The notes under the pieces: generated by a model
What the model saw: the letters and a program-made list of their open reading frames with translations, nothing else
Told to the model about the DNA's origin: nothing
Databases searched by the model: none
Source: Pseudomonas sp. Root71
GTDB lineage: Bacteria > Pseudomonadota > Gammaproteobacteria > Pseudomonadales > Pseudomonadaceae
NCBI RefSeq assembly: GCF_001429045.1
Contig: NZ_LMHY01000025.1
Span: forward strand, 316,040-380,039
Length of the DNA stretch: 64,000 nt
Reading direction: 5' to 3'
Position numbers and translations under genes: made by a program
Shown here: piece by piece, positions 26,165 through 32,413 of the stretch
How the letters are laid out: every line of letters begins with the position of its first letter
Numbering within the stretch: position 1 is the stretch's first letter

Positions 26165-26353
26165 TCAACAGTGGGCTCTTTCGTAGCAGGCGCTCGGGTC
26201 GGCCACGGCATCGAAGCGTTGCAACGCTTCGGCACCGCCATCGGCCTGTTGCGTCACCCGCAAGGTGTCGCCGAGGCGACTCTGCAAGTCGAGGAACACC
26301 CGGTTGCGTGCCAGTTCGAAGGGGGTGCGCAGGGCAGGAAAAACGAAGCTCAC
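26165..26353 (-). pseudogene. Orphan lipase C-terminal tip, copy 2 (62-codon open frame)
   Basis: The last 50 residues (ELARNRVFLDLQSRLGDTLR... to ...YERAHC) match the end of the lipase at 28141 with only two changes (E to D, T to A). The 12 residues before them are unrelated to the lipase. A GTG start overlaps the stop of the upstream lipoprotein gene (GTGA), so it could be translated by coupling. It may be a relic of a duplicated effector or a retained small peptide; no lipase motif is present. Confidence 0.7.
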
Positions 26354-27123
26354 TGTTTGCTCTCCGCTGCCTGGCGGATCGCTTGTAACTTTCGGAAATC
26401 TGGTTGGAAACGACCGTCGGCCACGGTCGTACCATCTGGATAAGAGAATTTTATGAAGCTGCCTATTTTATGTACCTTGGTACCCTCCGACTTGACCAGA
26501 AAGTCGGAATGCAGGACGGGTTCGAAATACACCTGCCGAACTTGCAGAGCCTGATACTTTAAGTAGATACGGCCCTCACCCGCCAAGCTGATCTGTTTTC
26601 TATAGCCTCCAAGAAAGGCTTCACTCAACCAAGGGTAATAGTCCTTCTTGATCGTCAAGTCCCCTTCAACCTTGATGTCCGCGCCACCGCGAGGCGAGTT
26701 GTTGTGATCGAAGATCACCACCACACCACCGCCTGCCCCGTAAGTCACGTTTTCGCCAAAGTTTGTGGGATGGCCATAAGCGACGCCAAAAGTCACGTTG
26801 CTCAATCGCCATTGGCAAACACCGCCACCATCGATCGGCAGCTTGGCCACATAGAGGTCGCTTTGTCCCTTACGCACGAGTTGCAGATCGGTACGTTGAT
26901 AGCCATCGCGTTGATAGGCTTCGCCAAAGGCGGAGTGGTCAGTAAAGGTGCACAGAGTCGAGCGATACATCACCTGCAGGTTTTCCGTTACCAGCTCCTT
27001 CGGCACTTTCACCGTCACGGTGATCGATTCGCCATCCGGCGGCGGCGCCAGGTTCTGGTCCTTGGCACAACCGCTGAGGCTGACGCACAGAGTGAGTATC
27101 GCGATAGGCATTTTCTTGATCAT
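26350..27123 (-). CDS. Putative immunity lipoprotein, copy 2
   Basis: A 257-residue lipoprotein. The signal MIKKMPIAILTLCVSLSGC has the lipobox LSGC with Cys19, and Ala at +2 suggests outer-membrane sorting facing the periplasm. The mature part is beta-rich with no family I can name. It is paralogous to the gene at 27338 at a spacing of exactly 988 bp. The first 160 or so residues are almost identical, while residues of about 165-245 differ much more (for example SEAFLGGYRKQISL versus KESFLGGYRKRVSL). AAGGAT lies 6 nt before the ATG. A lipoprotein directly downstream of a secreted-type lipase suggests a periplasmic immunity role; this is inference. Confidence 0.75.
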   Translation of the reverse strand: MIKKMPIAILTLCVSLSGCAKDQNLAPPPDGESITVTVKVPKELVTENLQVMYRSTLCTFTDHSAFGEAYQRDGYQRTDLQLVRKGQSDLYVAKLPIDGGGVCQWRLSNVTFGVAYGHPTNFGENVTYGAGGGVVVIFDHNNSPRGGADIKVEGDLTIKKDYYPWLSEAFLGGYRKQISLAGEGRIYLKYQALQVRQVYFEPVLHSDFLVKSEGTKVHKIGSFIKFSYPDGTTVADGRFQPDFRKLQAIRQAAESKQ

Positions 27124-27152
27124 GGTCGGATCCTTGACGGCGCTGGACGGGT

Positions 27153-27341
27153 TCAACAGTGGGCTCTTTCGTAGCAGGCGCTCGGGTCGGCCACGGCGTC
27201 GAAGCGTTGCAACGCCTCGGCGCCGCCATCGGCCTGTTGCGTCACCCGCAAGGTGTCGCCGAGACGACCCTGCAAATCGAGGAACACCCGGTGGCGCGCC
27301 AATTCGAAGGGGATCTGCAGGGCAGGAGAACTGGGGCTCAC
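27153..27341 (-). pseudogene. Orphan lipase C-terminal tip, copy 1 (62-codon open frame)
   Basis: The last 50 residues match the lipase tip with four changes (ELARHRVFLDLQGRLGD..., ...YERAHC). They are preceded by 12 residues not found in the lipase. It starts with a GTG overlapping the stop of the upstream lipoprotein gene. It has the same arrangement as copy 2, so the open frame has survived in both copies. Confidence 0.7.
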
Positions 27342-28111
27342 TGCTTGCTCTCCGCTGCTTGGCGGATCGCCTGTAATTTGCGGAAATCTGGCTTGGAGCG
27401 GCCATCCGTCACGACGCTGCCATCGGGATAGGTGAAGCTGGTGTGATTGCCTTTCTTCTTCACCTTTGGCTGCACAGAGGTGACCAGGAAACCGGAATGC
27501 AGGACGGGTTCGAAATACACCTGCCGGGCTTGCAGGGCCTGATACATCACATAGATATCGCCCTCACCCGCCAGACTGACCCGCTTTCTGTATCCTCCTA
27601 AAAAGCTCTCTTTTACCCAGGGGTAATAGTCCTTTCTGATCGTCAAATCTCCTTCGACCTTGATGTCCGCGCCACCACGAGGCGAGTTGTTGTGATCGAA
27701 GATCACCACCACACCACCGCCTGCCCCGTAAGTCACGTTTTCGCCAAAATTAGTGGGATGACCATAAGCGACGCCAAAAGTCACGTTGCTCAATCTCCAC
27801 TGGCAGGCACCGCCACCATCGATCGGCAGCTTGGCCACATAGCGGTCACTTTGTCCCTCACGCACGAGTTGCAGATCGGTACGTTGATAGCCATCGCGTT
27901 GATAGGCTTCGCCGAAGGCGGAATGGTCGGTAAAGGTGCACAGGGTCGAGCGATACATCACCTGTAGGGTTTCCGCGACCAGCTCCTTCGGCACTTTCAC
28001 CGTCACGGTGATCGATTCGCCATCCGGCGGAGGCGCCAGGCTCTGATCCTTGGCACAACCGCTGAGGCTGACGCACAGAGTGAGTATCGCGATAGGCATT
28101 TTCTTGATCAT
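27338..28111 (-). CDS. Putative immunity lipoprotein, copy 1
   Basis: A 257-residue lipoprotein with the same signal and lipobox (LSGC, Cys19) as its downstream paralogue. It starts 29 bp after the lipase stop with an AAGGAT ribosome site, so it is the direct operon partner of the lipase. Shared features are TLCTFTDHSAFGEAYQRDGYQR and the glycine-rich NVTYGAGGGVVVIFD. The C-terminal third is basic and diverged (QPKVKKKGNHTSF). No family is recognised. The role as cognate immunity protein against the lipase is inferred from position and export signal. Confidence 0.77.
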   Translation of the reverse strand: MIKKMPIAILTLCVSLSGCAKDQSLAPPPDGESITVTVKVPKELVAETLQVMYRSTLCTFTDHSAFGEAYQRDGYQRTDLQLVREGQSDRYVAKLPIDGGGACQWRLSNVTFGVAYGHPTNFGENVTYGAGGGVVVIFDHNNSPRGGADIKVEGDLTIRKDYYPWVKESFLGGYRKRVSLAGEGDIYVMYQALQARQVYFEPVLHSGFLVTSVQPKVKKKGNHTSFTYPDGSVVTDGRSKPDFRKLQAIRQAAESKQ

Positions 28112-28140
28112 GGTCGGATCCTTGACGGCGCGGGCCGGGC

Positions 28141-30183
28141 TCAACAGTGGGTTCTTTCGTAGCAGGCGCTCGGGTCGGCCACGGCGTCGAAGCGTTGCAA
28201 CGCTTCGGCACCGCCATCGGCCTGTTGCGTCACCCGCAAGGTTTCGCCGAGACGACTTTGCAAATCGAGGAACACCCGGTTGCGTGCCAGTTCGTCTTCG
28301 ACAAGGCTCCCGTAGTTATCCCTGGTCTGTTGTTCGAAATTCTGTCGATCCAGTTGCCGCTTCAACAACGGCGAGCGCTCAGGGTTGATTGACTCCAGTA
28401 ACTGGCCGTAGATGTATGGCTGGTAATTGCTCATGAAGTGATTGCCGAGACCCACGAACCGGCCTGCCTTGGGATTGCTGAAGGGCGGGAAAAACCTCGC
28501 CCGGCTTTCGGCGGTCAACGAGGTGGTGAGGCGCTGCTGCGCCTGCTCGGCCTGCTGGTCGTCGTCGGGACTCAGGCTCGGGACCAGGTAAAACTTGACC
28601 TTTTCCGACAGGCGATAGGCGATGGTGGTGTTGTAAGGCGCGCCGAGCCCGTCCTTGTTGCGGTAGGCGGGGTACGGCGAGCCTCGCCGAAGGGTGTGCT
28701 GTTCGGCCTTGAAAAACATGGCGATTTCGCCGTGGTGACAGAAGGGATCGCCATGGCGGAACAACTGGCTGGCGGTCAACTGCAGCATCGACCAGGCAAA
28801 CCCCAGGGTGGTACCGAGGGGGCCGTAGAGTTTATACAGATGATTGTCCAGCTCGGCTTCGGGCGGCACGCTGGGGATCGGGTCGATGTCGTTGACATGA
28901 CGGAAATGTACGATCTCGTTGAGGCACGTTACGGCCTTGAGGGTGAAGGTGCGTGGCATGCCGTAGGTGTACAGCAGTGGATTTCGCTCTTTCAGCGATG
29001 CGGCATGGACCAGACCGAGGGCGCCCCCCAGGCTGTGGCCGCAAATGAACAACCCCTTACCTTCGATAGCTTCAGGAATCGTCTTACCCAGATCCTTCGC
29101 ATAAACTCTTCTGGCCAGTTCGAACGCATCGCGAAAGCCCAAATGCACACTGCCCTCTGGAGTCAAATCGGCACAGGGCACTTTGGGCTCGCACAAGGCC
29201 TGCACTTCCGGTTTTACCGGGCGGAAAGTCGCATCAGTACCTGGATCGGCGAACCCATCCACTTCTGTACCCCGCCAACCCACCAGCACCTGGGTGGCAT
29301 TGATGGCATAAAACAGCTGGGTGTCCCCCTCTGGCGGTCGAGCCTGAGTGGTGTCCAACGGTTCAGCGATGGTGTAACGCCCATTGAAGGGAACATCGGT
29401 GACCACGCACGGCAATTTCTGACCACTGTCCAGAATTATGGGGGTACGCGATAAGTCCAAACATTGCCGCTCGAAGAACTCCTTAACGGAACCCAATGCA
29501 TTCTCGGGCCGCGTGCTGTACGCCAAAATACTCATCAGCGCCAGGTTGTAAGCATTGACCAGGCTGTACTCCGCCTGGTGATGCAAGGTCAGCGACCAGG
29601 CGCGCAGCGGACAGACTTCCAGCACATGCCGACGATCGAGTTGATCGTCGGCAATGGTGAACCCGCCGAACTTCGGGTCTGGAAAATGGTAGGCCGGGGG
29701 TTGCCTGGCGTCCGCCAAGGGCGGGTCGAATGTCGGCAGCCGATCACACAACTGGCCGATACGCAGGTAGTGATACCCATGACCGGCTGCGACCGCCCGC
29801 TGTTCGATGGGCGAGAAGCCCGAACACTGCGGACCATACAGCGGTGCGCGATCAGCAAAGCCGGGCCGCTCGGGTTCCGCTCGCTGGGCACGCAGGCGGC
29901 GATTTTGCAGTAACTCGGCCAAGAGTTCGGCGTCTATCAGCAAGGTGATGGCCAACGGGTGCAGGCCGTCCAGGCGGATCACTCCCTCGGCATCGGTGCG
30001 GCCCCTGTATTCCGGAATGTAGTCGCTGCGGGTCGCCTCGCTCAGCGCGCGATAAGGCAGGTTCGCCAAGGGTTCGCCCTGTTCATCGAGCAACTGGAAT
30101 TCGATCCAGTGCATTTTCTGTTTGCCGCAGATTACGGTCTTGCAGGAGCCCAGTGTGTCCGTACGGTGCAGCCTATCGTTCAT
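28141..30183 (-). CDS. Class-3 lipase-like protein, candidate type VI secretion effector
   Basis: A 680-residue protein without a signal peptide. Residues of about 1-75 form a small domain (KMHWIEFQLLDEQGEPLANLPYR..., GRTDAEGVIRLDGL) of the transthyretin-like kind seen at the front of several T6SS cargo proteins. The alpha/beta-hydrolase core has WRGTE, the nucleophile elbow GHSLGG with Ser384, a likely acid in HVNDIDPIPS and a likely histidine in FCHHGE. It probably cleaves membrane lipids. The ATG at 30183 has AAAGGGA 5 nt upstream; the frame is also open upstream. No vgrG or secretion gene is in the window, so delivery by T6SS is inferred from the leaderless lipase plus lipoprotein pairing. 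Confidence 0.78.
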   Translation of the reverse strand: MNDRLHRTDTLGSCKTVICGKQKMHWIEFQLLDEQGEPLANLPYRALSEATRSDYIPEYRGRTDAEGVIRLDGLHPLAITLLIDAELLAELLQNRRLRAQRAEPERPGFADRAPLYGPQCSGFSPIEQRAVAAGHGYHYLRIGQLCDRLPTFDPPLADARQPPAYHFPDPKFGGFTIADDQLDRRHVLEVCPLRAWSLTLHHQAEYSLVNAYNLALMSILAYSTRPENALGSVKEFFERQCLDLSRTPIILDSGQKLPCVVTDVPFNGRYTIAEPLDTTQARPPEGDTQLFYAINATQVLVGWRGTEVDGFADPGTDATFRPVKPEVQALCEPKVPCADLTPEGSVHLGFRDAFELARRVYAKDLGKTIPEAIEGKGLFICGHSLGGALGLVHAASLKERNPLLYTYGMPRTFTLKAVTCLNEIVHFRHVNDIDPIPSVPPEAELDNHLYKLYGPLGTTLGFAWSMLQLTASQLFRHGDPFCHHGEIAMFFKAEQHTLRRGSPYPAYRNKDGLGAPYNTTIAYRLSEKVKFYLVPSLSPDDDQQAEQAQQRLTTSLTAESRARFFPPFSNPKAGRFVGLGNHFMSNYQPYIYGQLLESINPERSPLLKRQLDRQNFEQQTRDNYGSLVEDELARNRVFLDLQSRLGETLRVTQQADGGAEALQRFDAVADPSACYERTHC

Positions 30184-30520
30184 GTCAGTCCCTTTACGTG
30201 AGTGTTGATCAACCGGTTGGTCCTGGCGGTTGTCGCCATTCCAGGCCGGCACCTCGACGAAACCCGGATTGGGCTCGTGCTCAAGCGCAGGAGAGCTTTC
30301 AGGAACCTGACTGACTTAGAAATAGGAAGCTTCTGAGGGGCGCGTAGGAATCGTCCGGAACGGGACTATTTGACCCGGATTAGAAATGTCTCAGCGGAGG
30401 AAGCTTGCAGCGTTCGCCTTCATTTTATTGCGAATGCATGGATGCCTTCGCTGGTAAGCCAGTTCGTGCAGGAGCACGTATGCGCTTGAAATCAGTTCGA
30501 CTGGACAATGTCGCCATGGC
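30184..30520. other. Island edge: open frame upstream of the lipase, then non-coding
   Basis: The minus-strand frame of the lipase stays open for about 45 codons upstream of its ATG (PNPGFVEVPAWNGDNR...), ending at a stop near 30318. It could be a longer N-terminus starting at GTG 30252, or the tail of a lost upstream partner such as VgrG. From about 30320 to 30520 I see no gene. A stretch near 30440-30475 (GCCTTCGCTGGTAAGCCAG) looks like a decayed REP of another type. Confidence 0.4.
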
Positions 30521-30665
30521 GTCGCGCCAGTACCTGGATGCGAAGATCAAGACCTGGGTGGAATACCTGCGCGGGTCATTGCCGGAATTGCTGGCGGCGC
30601 ATCAGGCGGAATTGGCGGCGTATGAGTTGAGCGGGAGTTTGGGTGGGGTTCGGGTGGCGAATTGA
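30521..30665 (+). pseudogene. LysR gene 3' fragment (48 codons)
   Basis: It encodes the same residues as the end of the LysR protein at 24913-25881 (RQYLDAKIKTWVEYLRGSL... to ...GGVRVAN) with zero amino-acid changes and 12 silent changes. The rest of the gene is missing; upstream sequence is unrelated. An ATG in frame at 30405 exists but has no support as a gene. Confidence 0.9.
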
Positions 30666-30784
30666 TCATCTCTCGGCTCATGGATTGATTCTTTGTGAGA
30701 ACGAGCCTGCTCGCGATGGCGTCTGCACATCCAGCATCTATGTAAGCAGGTAAGCCGCCTTCGCGAGCAAGCCCGCTCCCACAG
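30521..30784 (+). repeat. 264-bp direct repeat, copy B (LysR 3' end plus REPIN)
   Basis: Indel-free partner of 25737-26000. Together the copies frame the lipase/lipoprotein island in direct orientation. The REPIN part is 30694-30783 (TGTGAGAACGAGCCTGCTCG ... CCGCTCCCACA), with its left arm slightly decayed. Confidence 0.92.
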
Positions 30785-31252
30785 AAAAGCAAAAGCAAAA
30801 GCCGCGTACACCCACGCTCTTCACCACTCATCAGGCCGAGCGTTAGCTCGCCTGCAGCTCTTGATCTTGATCCACCCGCCCCCTCGGGAGGCTGAGTGGA
30901 GGTGTTTATCCGGGGATTGGCGCGCAGCGCCGTTCGACGCAGTCGAACTCATTGCATGTAGGTCGAAGCGAAGCCGACCGGAGGGCCGAGGGGCCGGACG
31001 TTCGGGGCGAGACCTTTTGGTTCCTTTTGGGGCGTTTGCCAAAAGGGACTCGCCGTAAGGGCGAAACCGCCAGCCGCCGTTACCGAAGAAACGGATATGT
31101 ACACGGTCACCCACAACATGGTCGGCCCATAGGCCGCCAAGGAAACCCAAACTGACAGCGCCGTCAGTTAGCCGTCACCCTCCTGACCACCAAACAGGTT
31201 TATAAAGGAAACTCCCCTTCGACCCAAAACCCAGCCCCGGCGCCCCACTCGC
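30785..31252. repeat. Gene-free spacer resembling a dispersed intergenic repeat
   Basis: About 470 bp with no credible gene. The core (about 30955-31130) contains GTAGGTCGAAGCGAAGCCGA, CCTTTTGGTTCCTTTTGGGG and a CCAAAAGGGACTCGCC stretch. I recall this as a recurrent intergenic block in fluorescent pseudomonads. It contains imperfect inverted repeats (CCTTTTGG/CCAAAAGG). A minus-strand open frame of 109 codons crosses it but has repeat-like rather than protein-like composition. The last 100 bp presumably carry the promoter of the RND operon. Confidence 0.4.
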
Positions 31253-32413
31253 ATGCGAATCCAGAAAAACCCCGCCCTGCTCGTCGCCCTTCTGATCGTC
31301 CTGGCAGCGCTGGGCCTGTGGTACGCCACCAAACCGGCCAAGGCCAAACTCGCCACCCCCACCGCCATCCCCGTGCGCGTGGTCGCCGTCGCCGAAAAAG
31401 ACGTGCCGCGCTACGTCAGCGGCATCGGCTCGGTGCTGTCCCTGCACAGCGTCGTGGTCCGCCCGCAAATCGACGGCATTCTCACCAAAATCATGGTCAA
31501 GGAAGGCCAACTGGTGAAAAAAGGTGACCTGCTGGCCACCATCGACGACCGGTCGATCCGCGCCAGCCTCGACCAGGCCAGGGCACAACTGGGCGAAAGC
31601 CAGGCGCAACTGCAAGTGGCGCTGGTCAACCTCAAGCGCTACAAGCTGTTGAGTGTCGACGACGGCGTGTCCAAGCAGACCTACGACCAGCAACAGGCCC
31701 TGGTCAACCAGCTCAAGGCCACCGCCCAAGGCAACCAGGCTTCGATTGACTCCGCCGAGGTACAGCTTTCCTACACACAAATTCGCTCCCCGGTCAGCGG
31801 TCGTGTCGGCATTCGTACCGTCGACGAAGGCAACTTCCTGCGCATGACCGACACCCAAGGCCTGTTCACAGTGACCCAGATCGACCCGATCGCTGTGGAA
31901 TTCTCCCTGCCGCAGCAAATGCTGCCGACCTTGCAGGGTCTGATCAACGACCCACGGCACGCCCGGGTCAAGGCCTACATCGGTGCCGACACCGACGGCG
32001 AAACCGGCAACCTGCTCGGCGAAGGTCACCTGACCCTGATCGACAACCAGATCAACGCCAACACCGGCACCATCCGCGCCAAGGCCGAATTCGACAATGA
32101 CGCACAGAAGCTCTGGCCGGGCCTGCTGGTGACGGTAAAGATTCAGACAGCCCTGGATAAAGATGCGCTGGTGGTGCCGCCGACAGTCGTACAACGCGGC
32201 CTCGACCAGCACTTTGTGTACCGGGTCAATGGGGACAAGGTCGAAGCCGTGCAGGTGCAGATGGTCTATCAAGGCAGCGGCCAGGACATCATCAAGGGCG
32301 TGAAGCCGGGTGATGTACTGGTCAGCGATGGTCAGTCGCGGCTCAAGCCCGGCGCTACTGTGCAAGTACTGACCGAGCCGCCTCAAGTGGTGCGATCGGA
32401 GGCCGCGCAATGA
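31253..32413 (+). CDS. RND efflux periplasmic adaptor (MdtA/AcrA-like)
   Basis: Membrane fusion protein of a tripartite RND pump, 386 residues. The N-terminal anchor or signal (NPALLVALLIVLAALGLWYAT) has no lipobox cysteine. It is followed by the lipoyl half motif (RPQIDGILTKIMVKEGQLVKKGDLLATID), a helical hairpin (about 100-175), the second lipoyl half (YTQIRSPVSGRVGIRTVDEGNFL) and a beta-barrel with the membrane-proximal domain. It resembles MdtA. It overlaps the transporter gene by 4 bp (ATGA). No outer-membrane factor gene is next to it, so one from elsewhere must serve. Confidence 0.9.
   Translation: MRIQKNPALLVALLIVLAALGLWYATKPAKAKLATPTAIPVRVVAVAEKDVPRYVSGIGSVLSLHSVVVRPQIDGILTKIMVKEGQLVKKGDLLATIDDRSIRASLDQARAQLGESQAQLQVALVNLKRYKLLSVDDGVSKQTYDQQQALVNQLKATAQGNQASIDSAEVQLSYTQIRSPVSGRVGIRTVDEGNFLRMTDTQGLFTVTQIDPIAVEFSLPQQMLPTLQGLINDPRHARVKAYIGADTDGETGNLLGEGHLTLIDNQINANTGTIRAKAEFDNDAQKLWPGLLVTVKIQTALDKDALVVPPTVVQRGLDQHFVYRVNGDKVEAVQVQMVYQGSGQDIIKGVKPGDVLVSDGQSRLKPGATVQVLTEPPQVVRSEAAQ

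Larger units (their letters stand above)
26150..28293 (-). repeat. Tandem repeat, 988-bp period (lipase tip + lipoprotein gene)
   Basis: Copy 1 is 27306-28293 and copy 2 is 26318-27305. A third copy, 26150-26317, is truncated just past the tip. The stops of the tip (28141, 27153, 26165), the lipoprotein starts (28111, 27123) and the lipoprotein stops (27338, 26350) are all spaced exactly 988 bp. The repeat begins at the ELAR codons of the lipase, 50 codons before its stop. Confidence 0.93.

Noticed and set aside
30405..30665. 86-codon plus-strand frame as a small gene
   Set aside because: Its second half is the duplicated lysR 3' end and its first half crosses a decayed REP; no ribosome site.
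30821..31150. 109-codon minus-strand frame in the spacer before the RND operon
   Set aside because: Falls entirely in a repeat-like block, is rich in Arg/Pro/Ser of the kind seen in shadow frames, and has no start signal.
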